The notes beneath the pieces are model-generated. The model made no database searches, had not been told where the DNA came from, and was given only the letters and a program-made list of their open reading frames with translations. A DNA stretch of 64,000 bases from positions 1-64,000 of the forward strand of contig JAQTLE010000003.1 of NCBI GenBank assembly GCA_028715055.1, given 5' to 3'. Below are positions 28,638-39,986 of the stretch, in pieces. The number at the start of each line of letters is the position of its first letter. The stretch's first letter is position 1. The stretch is from Sulfurovaceae bacterium (GTDB lineage Bacteria > Campylobacterota > Campylobacteria > Campylobacterales > Sulfurovaceae). The position numbers and the translations under genes are program-made.

Positions 28638-30272
28638 ATGCCAATCGATAAAACAAAATATATATTTATTACAGGAGGAGTGCTTAGTTCTCTCGGTAAA
28701 GGAATAAGTGCAGCTAGCATAGCCACTCTTTTGAAACATTCAGGATTTAAAATCGGAATTTTAAAATTAGATCCATATATAAATGTCGATCCTGGAACTA
28801 TGAGCCCTCTTGAACACGGTGAAGTTTTTGTAACAAAAGACGGTGCTGAAACAGATTTGGATTTGGGACACTACGAAAGATTTATAGATACATCTTTAAC
28901 CCAAAATAATAACTTTACTACAGGTCAAGTATATAAAACTGTTATTGAAAACGAAAGGAATGGAAAATATCTTGGTAAAACTATTCAAGTCGTTCCACAT
29001 ATCGTAAATGAAATTAAAGATAGGATATTTTTGGCCGGTCAAGGCAAAGATATTTTGATTGTAGAGCTTGGCGGTACAACAGGAGATATCGAAGGTCTAC
29101 CTTTTTTAGAAACTATACGTCAAATCAAACATGAACTTGGCAGAAGCAGAGTGATGAATATTCATGTAACCTTACTCCCTTATATAAAAGCTGCCGGTGA
29201 ACTTAAAACTAAACCTACACAGCACTCAGTACAAGAACTTAGACGTATAGGTATAGCTCCACAAATGTTAATCCTTCGTGCCGAACAGCCAGTACCTAGT
29301 GAACTTAAGAAAAAAATAGCATATAGCTGCGATGTTGATGAAGATAGTGTAATAGATGCAATTGATGCTTCTACTATTTACAAAGTACCGTTAAATTTTA
29401 TGGCTCAAGATATATTAAAACCAATTTCAACTCAATTGAATTTGGGTGAAATTAGTCCAAAAATGGATCAATGGATAAATTTGGTCAATAAAATAATTAT
29501 GCCTACTTCGGAAGTGAAAATAGCATTTGTAGGAAAATATCTAGATCTTAAAGAGTCTTATAAATCATTAACAGAAGCACTTATTCATGCAGGAGCAAAC
29601 TTAGATAGCCGTGTAATTATTAAATGGATCGATAGTGAGAAGATAGAAGAAGAAGGTAGTGAGAAATTTCTGCAAGATTGTGACGGTATTTTAGTAGCAG
29701 GCGGCTTTGGTGAAAGAGGAATAGAAGGCAAAATAGAAGCCATTCGTTATGCCAGAGAAAACAAAATTCCATTTTTGGGAATTTGTCTTGGTATGCAATT
29801 GGCAATCATAGAATTTGGAAGAGATGTACTTGGTTTAAAAGATGCCAATTCTGTTGAATTTAATCCAGATACTACAAATCCAATGATATATCTAATAGAC
29901 GAATTCATAGATGCCAGCGGAAAAAAACAGATAAGAACAACCAAATCTCCATTAGGGGGAACTCTCAGGCTTGGCGAATATGAGTGTGAAACACTAGAGG
30001 GCTCAAATCTGCGTAAAGCATATAATGAAGCAGTAATATATGAAAGACATCGCCATAGATATGAAGCAAATCCAAAATATAGAGAAATGCTGGAGAAGAA
30101 CGGTATGATAATTACCGGGGAATCAAATGGACTTATCGAAGCTGTTGAAGTAAAAGATCATCCTTGGTTCCTCGGAGTACAATTTCATCCGGAATTTACA
30201 TCCAGATTACAGCATCCAAACCCTTCTATATTAGCTTTTGTAAAAGCCAGCATGGAACATAAAAAGAGATAG
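28638..30272 (+). CDS. pyrG: CTP synthase
   Basis: 544 residues. The synthetase domain begins [24 protein letters not shown] with the P-loop-like nucleotide motif and contains [16 protein letters not shown]. The C-terminal class I glutamine amidotransferase domain has the nucleophile Cys in FLGICLGMQ and the His/Glu pair in [10 protein letters not shown]. PyrG converts UTP to CTP using glutamine. It follows dnaN closely and may be co-transcribed with it. Confidence 0.97.
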   Translation: MPIDKTKYIFITGGVLSSLGKGISAASIATLLKHSGFKIGILKLDPYINVDPGTMSPLEHGEVFVTKDGAETDLDLGHYERFIDTSLTQNNNFTTGQVYKTVIENERNGKYLGKTIQVVPHIVNEIKDRIFLAGQGKDILIVELGGTTGDIEGLPFLETIRQIKHELGRSRVMNIHVTLLPYIKAAGELKTKPTQHSVQELRRIGIAPQMLILRAEQPVPSELKKKIAYSCDVDEDSVIDAIDASTIYKVPLNFMAQDILKPISTQLNLGEISPKMDQWINLVNKIIMPTSEVKIAFVGKYLDLKESYKSLTEALIHAGANLDSRVIIKWIDSEKIEEEGSEKFLQDCDGILVAGGFGERGIEGKIEAIRYARENKIPFLGICLGMQLAIIEFGRDVLGLKDANSVEFNPDTTNPMIYLIDEFIDASGKKQIRTTKSPLGGTLRLGEYECETLEGSNLRKAYNEAVIYERHRHRYEANPKYREMLEKNGMIITGESNGLIEAVEVKDHPWFLGVQFHPEFTSRLQHPNPSILAFVKASMEHKKR

Positions 30273-30374
30273 GATATTTTATAAAATAAAACTTTTTATT
30301 GAAACTTCACATTGATAAATTTTGAAATTAAAAATAAATATAAAATAATTCACATATAAATAGTGGAGCAATAA

Positions 30375-31964
30375 TTGAAAAATTCATCCGAGCTTACTTT
30401 AGAACAAATAGAAAGTCATCTAAAAAAAAGATTTGAAGAAAGTGGCGGATTACTCAATTTATCAAATCTTCCGCATCCATCTATGCTTAAAGATATGGAC
30501 AAAGCATGTGAGCGCATAGTTTCTGCTATACAAAACAAGGAAAAAATCACTATCATAGGTGATTATGATGTTGACGGTATAACTTCTACGGCACTAATGA
30601 TACTTTTTTTCGAAGAGATAAATTATCCTATAAAGTGGATAATCCCAAACCGTTTTAAAGATGGTTATGGACTTTCTGTTAATATTGTTTCTAAAATTAA
30701 GGGAACTGATCTGGCTATTACGGTAGACAATGGAATTTCAGCGATCCAAGCTGCAGAGCTTTGTAAAAAAGAAGGTATTGAGCTTATAATCACAGATCAT
30801 CATCTTTTATCACCTGAAATTCCCAAAGCCTATGCTATTATAAATCAAAAACAAAAAGAATGTCCTTTTCCTTATTTTGATATATGTGGTGCTCAGATTG
30901 CTTGGTATCTTATTGCTTCGCTCAAAAATGCTTTGAACATAAAAATCGATCTGATTTCATACCTAGAATTTGTGAGCATAGCAATAATTGCAGATATGAT
31001 GCCACTGCAGCATATAAATAGAGCAATGGTGCAAGCTGGGATGAAGTCGCTTTCTAAAAGTACAAAACCATCTATCAGAGCGTTTTTAGAATTTTATCAA
31101 AAAGAAGAGTTAAGTAGTGAAGATATTGCTTTTTTCTTTGCACCAATCCTTAATAGTGCAGGAAGAATGGATGATGCTTCGAATGCAGTTGAATTTTTGA
31201 GTTCAACAAATATATATGATGCCAATAAAAGACTTGAAAGGCTTATTGAGTTTAATGCACTTAGAAAAACGACGGAACATAAATTAATGCACCAAGTAAT
31301 GCAACAAGTTAAGCCAGATGATAATGTGATCATTGTTTCAGGCAGAGATTGGCATGAAGGTGTAGTAGGTATTGTCGCAGCCAGAGTCGCTCAAACTTGT
31401 CAAAAACCCTCCATTGTGTTGAGTGAAAATACAGAAAAAATGCTCAAGGGTAGCGGAAGAAGCTTTGGTGAATGTGACCTTTTTGGTATCATAGATAATT
31501 GTAGAGACCATCTTGAAAAATTTGGCGGACACCAGGCTGCTATAGGGCTTAGTTTGCATAAAGATAAACTTGAGATTTTTAGATCAGAAGTTCAAAAATT
31601 ATATAAATCAAATGTAATTGTAAATGAAATTCAAGACCCTGAGATTATTGGCGAATTAAAATTTGATCAAATAGGCTTTGCTCTTATTAATTTAATCAAA
31701 AAATATGAACCTTATGGTTATGGCAATCCTGTACCGAAATTTGTTTCAAAGAATGTAGAAATCATTCAGTTGGATACTATGGGAAAAGAAGAAGAACATA
31801 TGCGTTTTGTATTTATGCAAGAAGGCATCATAATGCATGGCGTTAAATTTAAAGCAAAAAAAACACTGAATATAGGACAAAAAGTAACATTGCTTTATAC
31901 AATAAATGAGAATAATTATAGAGGCAAAAAGACGCAACAATTAATAATTAAAAAAATTGTATAA
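30375..31964 (+). CDS. recJ: Single-stranded-DNA-specific exonuclease RecJ
   Basis: 529 residues from a TTG start preceded by TGGAGC. DHH-family motifs are IIGDYDVDGITST, AITVDNG, IITDHH and ADMMPL; the DHHA1 half has SGRDWHEGVVGIVAAR and GSGRS, followed by FGGHQAAIG and the OB-fold C-terminus. RecJ degrades single strands 5' to 3' in recombination and repair. A pyrG-recJ pair also occurs in Campylobacter, away from dnaN. The 100-base gap from pyrG is AT-rich. Confidence 0.94.
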   Translation: MKNSSELTLEQIESHLKKRFEESGGLLNLSNLPHPSMLKDMDKACERIVSAIQNKEKITIIGDYDVDGITSTALMILFFEEINYPIKWIIPNRFKDGYGLSVNIVSKIKGTDLAITVDNGISAIQAAELCKKEGIELIITDHHLLSPEIPKAYAIINQKQKECPFPYFDICGAQIAWYLIASLKNALNIKIDLISYLEFVSIAIIADMMPLQHINRAMVQAGMKSLSKSTKPSIRAFLEFYQKEELSSEDIAFFFAPILNSAGRMDDASNAVEFLSSTNIYDANKRLERLIEFNALRKTTEHKLMHQVMQQVKPDDNVIIVSGRDWHEGVVGIVAARVAQTCQKPSIVLSENTEKMLKGSGRSFGECDLFGIIDNCRDHLEKFGGHQAAIGLSLHKDKLEIFRSEVQKLYKSNVIVNEIQDPEIIGELKFDQIGFALINLIKKYEPYGYGNPVPKFVSKNVEIIQLDTMGKEEEHMRFVFMQEGIIMHGVKFKAKKTLNIGQKVTLLYTINENNYRGKKTQQLIIKKIV

Positions 31965-32058
31965 GAAAATAAATTAAATTTGTTATTTGTTATTTTTTTA
32001 AATATAAACTAAAGAAATTAGATGTAAAATCGAAATGTATAACAAAAAAAGGATTACT

Positions 32059-33546
32059 ATGTCTAAAAAGGAAATCAAGCCAAGCAAAGCGGCATTTGAT
32101 GCTTTGTATGAAAGTGACGGATTGAGTCGTAGGGATGCGCTTAAGTTGTTAGGTATAGGAGGAGCAGCAACTATGATGGGCGCTCCAATAGGTCTATATG
32201 CCGAAGAACCGAAAGCTAGTTCAGATAAAGAAGCACAGATAGTAATAGTAGGCGGTGGTTCTGGAGGAATTATGGCAGCGGCCAGACTTAAAAGAGCTGC
32301 TTCTAATGCCAAGATCACACTTATTGCACCCAATGAAATACATTTATATCAACCAGGCCAAGTATTTATGGCGGCGGGACTTTTAGAGGAAAGCGATATA
32401 CAAAAACCTAATTCTGATTTTATACCAAGCGGCGTAACTTGGATTAAGGATGAAGTAACGGTTTTTGATCCTGATAATAATAAAGTCACTACATCTAAAA
32501 ACGGGGATATCAATTATGATTTTCTAGTTGTTGCAACAGGTATACAATATGATTACAAAGCAATAGAAGGAATGAGTGAAGAGCTTGTAGGACAAAAAGG
32601 GATATCTAGCGTTTATTTGAGTAATTTTATAGAAGGAACTGCAAAAGGCGGCACGGCAACTTGGCAATGGTTCCAAGACGTCCGTGCAGCCGCACAAAAA
32701 GCAAATCCAAAAAATCCAATTAAAGTGATTTTTACACAACCTGATACTCCTATTAAATGCGGTGGAGCACCTCAAAAGATCCTTTATCTAAATGATGATT
32801 ATCTTCGCGGAAATGGACCAGGTGGCGGCGAAGATGTGCATATGAACGCAAAGTTCACATTCTGTAAAAAAGGCAAAGGGCTCTTTAGTTTACCTTCTTA
32901 TAATAAAACATTATTAGAAGAAGTTACGCCAATGTATGGAAATATTGACGATAAATGGGATCATATATTGCGCAAGATAGACCCGGATAAAAAAATAGCT
33001 ACATTTGAGCATGCTTATGAAATCCAAGGCGTATTTGATAAGGATATCGGAGAATACAATATGATACAAAAAACAGAGATGGTCGATATGCCTTATGATT
33101 TTATCCATGTTGTTCCTCCAATGAAACCAGTAGATGCGGTTGCCAATTCTCTATTAGGATGGCAGAAAGGTACGGCAAAAGGCTGGTTAGAGTGTGATCA
33201 ATATACTTTGCAGCATAAACGTTATAAAAATGTATTTGGCATAGGTGATATTCTGGGTATCCCAATTGGCAAAACTGGAGGATCAGCAAGGCATCATGGA
33301 CCGGTTCTTGTAGAGAATCTTATTGCTACAATGGAAGGTAAAGCGCTAACCGCAAAATTTGACGGCTATACAGTTTGCCCATTGAAAACGCAATATGGAA
33401 AAATCGTACTTGCAGAATTTAATTATGATGGCGAAGCACCATCATTCCCTCTTGATGCAAGTAGACCAAGATGGATTTGGTGGGCGTTTGACCTTTATAT
33501 GCTTAAACCTATGTATTGGTATTTAATGCTAAGAGGCTTGATGTAA
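32059..33546 (+). CDS. sqr: Sulfide:quinone oxidoreductase-like flavoprotein with Tat signal
   Basis: 495 residues from the ATG at 32059 (AAAAAGGA upstream). A twin-arginine signal (LSRRDALKLLGIGGAA) near residues 25-40 sends the folded protein to the periplasm. The FAD loop is IVIVGGGSGGIMAAARLK. Cys234 (PIKCGGAPQK) and Cys440 (TVCPLKTQYGK) correspond to the redox cysteines of the SQR/FccB family. A third, Cys269, lies between. The C-terminal WWAFDLYMLKPMYWYLMLRGLM is amphipathic and should attach it to the membrane. It would pass electrons from sulfide to quinone. No FccA cytochrome is adjacent, which favours SQR over flavocytochrome c. Confidence 0.87.
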   Translation: MSKKEIKPSKAAFDALYESDGLSRRDALKLLGIGGAATMMGAPIGLYAEEPKASSDKEAQIVIVGGGSGGIMAAARLKRAASNAKITLIAPNEIHLYQPGQVFMAAGLLEESDIQKPNSDFIPSGVTWIKDEVTVFDPDNNKVTTSKNGDINYDFLVVATGIQYDYKAIEGMSEELVGQKGISSVYLSNFIEGTAKGGTATWQWFQDVRAAAQKANPKNPIKVIFTQPDTPIKCGGAPQKILYLNDDYLRGNGPGGGEDVHMNAKFTFCKKGKGLFSLPSYNKTLLEEVTPMYGNIDDKWDHILRKIDPDKKIATFEHAYEIQGVFDKDIGEYNMIQKTEMVDMPYDFIHVVPPMKPVDAVANSLLGWQKGTAKGWLECDQYTLQHKRYKNVFGIGDILGIPIGKTGGSARHHGPVLVENLIATMEGKALTAKFDGYTVCPLKTQYGKIVLAEFNYDGEAPSFPLDASRPRWIWWAFDLYMLKPMYWYLMLRGLM

Positions 33547-33550
33547 TTTT

Positions 33551-33814
33551 ATGTTTTTAGGAAGCATTATCCATAAAGAATTCTTTATCTTTATGGGATT
33601 GTTTTTCTTTTTGTCTTTAGTGATACATTATAAGGAATGGTTTAGCTATCCTATAAAGCATTTTCAAGCCTTGCCACAGAGTTCTATTGGAGTTTTGCAT
33701 CCACTGTTGTTGACTTTTGGTGTTTATGTATTAGTAGGGATGATAAGAATTTTCATAGAAATTATCAAGAGAATAATAAAACGTTTTATCTATCCTCCAT
33801 TGGAGGATAGATAA
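33551..33814 (+). CDS. Small two-helix membrane protein linked to sqr
   Basis: 87 residues, 5 bases after the SQR stop codon, with two hydrophobic helices (about 9-26 and 50-68) and a basic C-terminus (EIIKRIIKRFIYPPLEDR). There is no signal peptide, haem motif or Cys. The tight coupling suggests a membrane anchor or quinone-side partner for the SQR protein. I recognise no named family. Its last codons form half of the hairpin at 33784-33816. Confidence 0.65.
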   Translation: MFLGSIIHKEFFIFMGLFFFLSLVIHYKEWFSYPIKHFQALPQSSIGVLHPLLLTFGVYVLVGMIRIFIEIIKRIIKRFIYPPLEDR

Positions 33815-33816
33815 AA
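33784..33816. repeat. Perfect 15-bp hairpin at the sqr / nifU junction
   Basis: TTTTATCTATCCTCC pairs with GGAGGATAGATAAAA around a 3-base loop. It spans the stop codon of the small membrane protein and ends before the convergent nifU stop. The Ts precede the stem and the As follow it, the reverse of a standard terminator, so it may act as an RNA-stabilising hairpin for both messages. Confidence 0.7.
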
Positions 33817-33818
33817 AT

Positions 33819-34781
33819 TTAGATAGGAATTACTCTGATATTTTGATCAAGTTTGTCTTTTAGTATGCTTTCAATAGCAAATAATGTACCCGTGCTCGAA
33901 CTAGCACATCCACTGCAAGCACCAAGATATCGAATATAGATATCAAAATGGGAACCATTTTCTTTGATATCGAGTATTTCTATATTTCCTCCGTCCATTA
34001 CAAGCATTTGACGGATATTTTCGTCTATGACTTTATCTACGGATTTCAATCTTTGTACTATGGTCATTTGAGCAAATGGCGCATCGTATCCACTATCAGC
34101 TAGTTTGCCTAGCTTTTCTTTTTCATACTCTGCTAGCAGATCAACGAGATATATATCTTTGGCTTCATGTCCGCCAGGGCGGATACATGATTTACAAAAT
34201 GCACCGGCTTTTGTGTAATCTGTGATTTGCTCTATAGTTGTGAGGTCATTTAATCTAATGACTTCGCGTAAGGTAGACAGGCTTACTCTTGCACATTCGC
34301 ACACAATTATTTCATTTTCAAAACTAGCAATGTCTACGCCTTTGTAAAGTGAAGCAGCTTTTTTGATAACATCATATGCCATTACAGAGCAATGCATTTT
34401 TTGCGCTGGAACCGCAGGCACATCAGGAGTATCTCTCATAGCTTTTTCTACATCTATGTTTGTTATTTTTATAGCTTCATCAACAGTCTTGCCTTTGCAA
34501 AGACTTGCCATTGTATCGCTACTGGCGATTGCCGTACCGCAACCGAAGCTTTTAAATTTGGATTCTAATATCACATCGGTTTTTGGGTCTACTGCCCAGT
34601 AAAGTCTTACGGCATCCCCACAGCTCTCAGCACCAAAATCTGCTACGATGAGTTTAGCACCCATTGCGTCAGCTTGTTCCTGTGTAATTTCCCCCATGTT
34701 TTGAGGATTATTCATAAGTTCACAAACTTTTTGGCTGTACTCGTCCCAAATAGTACCACCTATTAAACTATCTATTCCCAT
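33819..34781 (-). CDS. nifU: NifU-type Fe-S cluster scaffold (three domains)
   Basis: 320 residues. The IscU-like N-terminal domain (about 1-125) has cluster-ligand Cys in GAESCGDAV, SFGCGTA and KMHCSV. The central BFD-like [2Fe-2S] domain has CECARVS and FCKSCIRPGGH. The C-terminal Nfu domain carries LGACSGCASSSTGTL. This is the main Fe-S assembly scaffold in Campylobacterota and works on general Fe-S proteins, not only nitrogenase. It is 11 bases downstream of nifS in the same operon. Confidence 0.95.
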   Translation of the reverse strand: MGIDSLIGGTIWDEYSQKVCELMNNPQNMGEITQEQADAMGAKLIVADFGAESCGDAVRLYWAVDPKTDVILESKFKSFGCGTAIASSDTMASLCKGKTVDEAIKITNIDVEKAMRDTPDVPAVPAQKMHCSVMAYDVIKKAASLYKGVDIASFENEIIVCECARVSLSTLREVIRLNDLTTIEQITDYTKAGAFCKSCIRPGGHEAKDIYLVDLLAEYEKEKLGKLADSGYDAPFAQMTIVQRLKSVDKVIDENIRQMLVMDGGNIEILDIKENGSHFDIYIRYLGACSGCASSSTGTLFAIESILKDKLDQNIRVIPI

Positions 34782-34792
34782 TTTATTACCTT

Positions 34793-36027
<1,235 letters not shown>

Positions 36028-36196
36028 CTAATTAGTTTGATAATACATCATTTATTCTTAAATCATTATAAAATGAATGTAAAAAAGATAATTATACTCC
36101 CAGTTTAGTTAAAAATAAGTGGCAGCGGTGCATAGAATTTCATCACTGTAGCCAAATGTGAGTTTTTGAAATCGTTAGTTGTGAAATTTCATAAAC

Positions 36197-36850
36197 CTAT
36201 TGTTTGTCAAAATGTTGATAATCTTTAACTCTCCAGTCTCCTCCCCAGCGCCAACCATATCTTTTAAATATCATCACTGCTTTGCTATTTGGCAAAAAAA
36301 CAGCTTTTTCTTGAGGCGTTTTTGGATTTTGAATATCTCGATTTACATATTTATATGAAGCTTTATGAGATGTGCGGCCATTCGAAAAGATATACGGGTT
36401 TTCTATCGGATTGATATCTATTGCTTTTCCGAAAGAATGTTTTGACCAACTATTCTCGCCGGTGGCTTTGCGACAATTAAATGCAGAGGTATTATCCGCT
36501 TCTATGGAGTCAAAATCACTTCCATTGTATTTATCGATGCGTACTATCTGTTTTATGGGATAACCTATTTTATAAAGTTCATCAAATATAGAGGCTACCT
36601 CATTTGCTATGCTTTTATGAACAATAAGTTCCCCATTTTTGGTATAACCGTCAAATCCTAGATATTTTACTTTGACAAGTTTTAGGTCGTCAAATTCAAC
36701 AGGACATCCATTGTGATAGCTAGTGCCATACATCTCTTTTTTAAATGTATCATCTAATGAAAGGATTTTGTCATCACAAAGTGCCGTTAAAGATAATGAT
36801 AATAAAAGAAAAAAAAGACTTGCAAGCTTTTTGGGAATATTTCGCAGCAT
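36197..36850 (-). CDS. M15-family D,D-carboxypeptidase-like peptidase
   Basis: 217 residues from the ATG at 36850. A signal peptide (LASLFFLLLSLSLTALC) begins the protein. Zinc ligands of the VanY/M15 fold are visible in SWSKHSFGKAIDINP (His and Asp) and in DYQHF (His). GWRWGGDWRVK is also typical. Such enzymes trim D-Ala from muropeptides or cleave L-Ala-D-Glu in the periplasm. The frame is open further upstream, but that part overlaps folE and lacks a signal. It lies 16 bases after folE and is probably co-transcribed. Confidence 0.8.
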   Translation of the reverse strand: MLRNIPKKLASLFFLLLSLSLTALCDDKILSLDDTFKKEMYGTSYHNGCPVEFDDLKLVKVKYLGFDGYTKNGELIVHKSIANEVASIFDELYKIGYPIKQIVRIDKYNGSDFDSIEADNTSAFNCRKATGENSWSKHSFGKAIDINPIENPYIFSNGRTSHKASYKYVNRDIQNPKTPQEKAVFLPNSKAVMIFKRYGWRWGGDWRVKDYQHFDKQ

Positions 36851-36866
36851 ATGTAGCCTTTTTAAT

Positions 36867-37454
36867 TTAAAAGTTAGACGGCGTATGGGTATTGATAAGA
36901 TTGTAAAATTCGCTTCTAGTGCGTGTATCGCTCTTAAATAGTCCACGGAGAGCAGAACTGATAGTGGTGGAGTTAATCTTTTCTACCCCTCTCATCTCCA
37001 TACACATATGACGGGCATGAACTACTACTGCAACACCTTTTGGTTTTATGACCTCGCTTATAGCATCTGCTATCTGCTCTGTGAGCTGCTCTTGGATTTG
37101 CAATCTTCTGGCAAATACATTGACTATGCGAGGAATTTTTGATAAACCTACGACTTTTCCATCAGGGATGTATGCAACATGCACGCGCCCTATGATAGGC
37201 AAGATATGATGTTCGCACATGGAATAGAATTCAATATCTCTTACCAATACCATTTCATCATTGCTAGTGGTAAAGAGTGCTTCATTGAGGATATCATGAG
37301 GATCTTCGTGATATCCGCTGGTCAAAAACTCCAAGGCTTTAGCTACGCGCATAGGAGTATTGAGCAATCCTTCGCGATTTTGGTCTTCCCCCAAAAGTGT
37401 TAATATTTTGGCTGTAGCATCTGCTATGCCTTTTAATTTGGTTTCTTTATCCAT
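36867..37454 (-). CDS. folE: GTP cyclohydrolase I
   Basis: 195 residues from the ATG at 37454; in-frame ATGs at 37466 and 37487 are alternatives. The zinc and catalytic motif is [14 protein letters not shown], and [13 protein letters not shown] supplies the second Cys ligand. [25 protein letters not shown] is the standard core. FolE opens GTP to dihydroneopterin triphosphate for folate or queuosine (and indirectly pterin) synthesis. It follows modD after about 46 bases on the same strand, so the two may be one transcript. Confidence 0.93.
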   Translation of the reverse strand: MDKETKLKGIADATAKILTLLGEDQNREGLLNTPMRVAKALEFLTSGYHEDPHDILNEALFTTSNDEMVLVRDIEFYSMCEHHILPIIGRVHVAYIPDGKVVGLSKIPRIVNVFARRLQIQEQLTEQIADAISEVIKPKGVAVVVHARHMCMEMRGVEKINSTTISSALRGLFKSDTRTRSEFYNLINTHTPSNF

Positions 37455-37500
37455 TTTATATTCCATACTTTTTTTCAATTGTAGCAAAAAATATAATTTT

Positions 37501-38349
37501 TTAAGAGATAATCTCTAGATTGCTCCCCATATCTGCCATTCCGCAAAAGTAAATTTTGCTTGTAACCACCCCGTCTATGCCGGCAGCTACAAATTCTTTG
37601 ACATTTTCTTTATTAATGCCTCCAGCGCCAAGTATTTTGATATGCGGATAGTTCTCGTTTTTGTGTGTTACAACTTTTTTAAGGGTTTGCAGATCAGTTT
37701 TATCCATTTGTAATACATCTACTCCGTGTTTCATTAAAGCTATAGCGTCATCAAAATCTTTTGGCTCAACTACTACTTTTTTTTCTAGAGCTTTTGTTTT
37801 TATATCATGTAGCGCCTCATAAAATGCTTCATCATTGACATATATTTTTCTATGATGTGAAAAAAACAGTACGGTTTCGCTAAGGCCCAATCTATGAGGC
37901 ATGGCACCACCGCACATTATGGATTTGATACAAAATCTTTTTGCGAACGGGAAGTGTTTCCTGGTCACTAACAATTCACAGTGTGGGTTTATGTTTGAGA
38001 TTTCTTGTTTCATATCGTATGCATAAGTAGCTATTTTGCACGAATATTCCAATATTAACTGCACGGATCTCCAAGCACTTTGGATATTTTCGTAGCTGCC
38101 GCCAAATTCTATTATGACATCGCCTTGTTTGGCTTTGGTTTTAGATGGCAGTGCAAAATATACTTCACACCCTATTAGTTCAGCCACTCTAGCAGCTTCT
38201 TCGCTGCATGATACTATGACATCTTCTCTCGTAAAAATTTGCATTTTAGCTTTTTTGTTAGGCGAATCTTGCAGTGTGGTTGTTAGATCGAAATATGGTA
38301 CATCCTCTTTGATGTATTCAAGAAGTTCATTGTCATTTAATTTGAACAT
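37501..38349 (-). CDS. modD: ModD-like pyrophosphorylase
   Basis: 282 residues with the quinolinate-phosphoribosyltransferase-like fold: N-terminal half with [12 protein letters not shown], then ATRKHFP-like [38 protein letters not shown], and a barrel end [29 protein letters not shown]. The [12 protein letters not shown] motif is the ModD hallmark. ModD proteins are found at the end of molybdate transport operons, but their reaction is not established. Last gene of the mod operon. Confidence 0.85.
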   Translation of the reverse strand: MFKLNDNELLEYIKEDVPYFDLTTTLQDSPNKKAKMQIFTREDVIVSCSEEAARVAELIGCEVYFALPSKTKAKQGDVIIEFGGSYENIQSAWRSVQLILEYSCKIATYAYDMKQEISNINPHCELLVTRKHFPFAKRFCIKSIMCGGAMPHRLGLSETVLFFSHHRKIYVNDEAFYEALHDIKTKALEKKVVVEPKDFDDAIALMKHGVDVLQMDKTDLQTLKKVVTHKNENYPHIKILGAGGINKENVKEFVAAGIDGVVTSKIYFCGMADMGSNLEIIS

Positions 38350-38364
38350 GATTTTCCTATTTTA

Positions 38365-39132
38365 TTATTTTTTGCTTTCCCATGATAATATACCCCACTT
38401 TATAAAGCTTGTATCTCTTTTAAAGTTATAGGTCTTATCAAAATATTTTTTTAAATCTATCTTTTCACTTTCGCTTTGATCTTTTAGACTCATTTGTACT
38501 TTTTCAAAAAAGATATCCCCCGTTTGGGCTAAAAATCTTTTGTTTTCATTATGAATAAAATCAATTTTAGCACAAACTCCCATAGATTTTAGTATGTTTA
38601 TGAGGTGTACATTATCAATTCTAGGAGTAATATGTCTTTTTAATTGATCTAAAATTTCCTCTTCTTTAAAATGACCACGAATAGATAAGTTCATATAAAT
38701 TCTATTTCTTTCACAGCCGTAAACTTTTCGTAATGCAGATTTTACATTTTCTATCTCTTGCATTTGAGAAGAAACAATTATATCAAATTGGTGCAAGTGA
38801 CACCATTTATCATTCCAATCATTATTGATAGTTGTAATATTGTTTAAATTTTTTAAATTGCAATTGTTCACAAAATGTTCGATCGTACCAAAATGGTACT
38901 CGTCATTTGCATATATATGTTTGAATTTGGGAGCGATTTTTGTATCCATTAATACAAAATCTAGTAATGTTTTTGCATCAAGTATGTTTACTTTGTGAAT
39001 AAACTCTTCTGTGTTATTTTTGTCTGGTATTTTGTTCTCACAAGAATCTGCTTTTGACTTTTTTTCATTTTTTAGCAAGTCAATAAGTTTTTCAGATTTT
39101 AATATTTCCAGGTTTGTTTTTGCAATTCCCAT
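38365..39132 (-). CDS. Unknown protein within the mod operon
   Basis: 255 residues, soluble, highly charged, no signal peptide or membrane segment. The start codon overlaps the modC stop (TAATG), so it is translationally coupled. It has four to five Cys (KADSCENK, NNCNLK, KWCHLH, VYGCERN, MGVCAK) and several His, which could bind metal. The end KWGILSWESKK is distinctive. I do not recognise the family. Its place between modC and modD suggests a role in molybdate or cofactor handling, which is inference only. Confidence 0.8.
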   Translation of the reverse strand: MGIAKTNLEILKSEKLIDLLKNEKKSKADSCENKIPDKNNTEEFIHKVNILDAKTLLDFVLMDTKIAPKFKHIYANDEYHFGTIEHFVNNCNLKNLNNITTINNDWNDKWCHLHQFDIIVSSQMQEIENVKSALRKVYGCERNRIYMNLSIRGHFKEEEILDQLKRHITPRIDNVHLINILKSMGVCAKIDFIHNENKRFLAQTGDIFFEKVQMSLKDQSESEKIDLKKYFDKTYNFKRDTSFIKWGILSWESKK

Positions 39133-39986
39133 TAATTGTCCTTTGCGACTTTTGATACGTCTATAGCTATTTTTTGCCCTACCTTGTATGATCTAGCCTC
39201 GTCTTTTTCTACTTCTATAAAAATTATAGAAGTTCCAACTAAAATAGCTAATTTGCATATGCTTTCATTTTCGTTTATTTCAATTATCTCTGCTTGCAGT
39301 GTATTTTCATTTTTTTTGCTAAAAATCTTAATAGGCTTGTCTATATTAGTAATCTTGCCATGCTCTACGACGGCTACCCTGTCGCTCAATTTTATCGTTT
39401 CGCTTACGTCATGGCTAACCAAAAGCGCCGGTATTTTGAATTCTTTGTGAATTGTCAACAATTCATTTTGCAGATTTTCTCTCATTTTATTATCGAGCGC
39501 AGAGAGCGGTTCGTCTAGCAATAAAATTTTTGGTTCACATATTAACGCCCTTGCTAATGCAACGCGTTGTTTTTGACCGCCAGAAAGCTGATGCGGATAT
39601 GAATCAGATAGGCTTTCCAATTCTACCAAAGATAAAAGTTTTGGAATATTTGCTTTTTGACTTTCGTTCTGACATGCATAAAGCAAGTTTTTTTGTATAT
39701 TCATATTTGGGAACAAAGCATAATCTTGAAAAACAAATCCGACCTCTCTTTTTTGCGGTGACAGATTTATGTTTTTTTCGCTATCAAACCATACTCTGTC
39801 ATCAACTATTATTTTGCCGCTTTTAGGATTTTCAAGTCCGGCAATAAGCCTAAGAAGAGTGGTTTTTCCAGCACCGCTATCACCAAAAAGTGTTATAAAC
39901 TCATTTTTTTGTATTTGCAGTTTATAGCTTGCTTCTTTTTTTCCATTCGTCATATTTAGATCGATTTGCACATCTATATAGATCAT
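39132..39986 (-). CDS. modC: Molybdate ABC transporter ATP-binding protein
   Basis: 284 residues. Walker A GDSGAGKTT, signature LSGGQKQRVALARAL, Walker B ILLLDEPLSALD, H-loop LVSHD. After about residue 210 a short TOBE/Mop-like domain (LQAEIIEINENESICKLAIL) replaces the longer tandem of E. coli ModC (352 aa). It powers ModB and its start overlaps the modB stop by 4 bases. Confidence 0.9.
   Translation of the reverse strand: MIYIDVQIDLNMTNGKKEASYKLQIQKNEFITLFGDSGAGKTTLLRLIAGLENPKSGKIIVDDRVWFDSEKNINLSPQKREVGFVFQDYALFPNMNIQKNLLYACQNESQKANIPKLLSLVELESLSDSYPHQLSGGQKQRVALARALICEPKILLLDEPLSALDNKMRENLQNELLTIHKEFKIPALLVSHDVSETIKLSDRVAVVEHGKITNIDKPIKIFSKKNENTLQAEIIEINENESICKLAILVGTSIIFIEVEKDEARSYKVGQKIAIDVSKVAKDN

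Noticed and set aside
32059-33546. Flavocytochrome c sulfide dehydrogenase large subunit
   Set aside because: It has a Tat signal and two of the conserved Cys like FccB, but no cytochrome subunit is adjacent and the C-terminus is amphipathic as in SQR.
36851-36946. Longer start of the M15 peptidase
   Set aside because: The extra 32 residues overlap folE, and the signal peptide follows immediately after the start at 36850.
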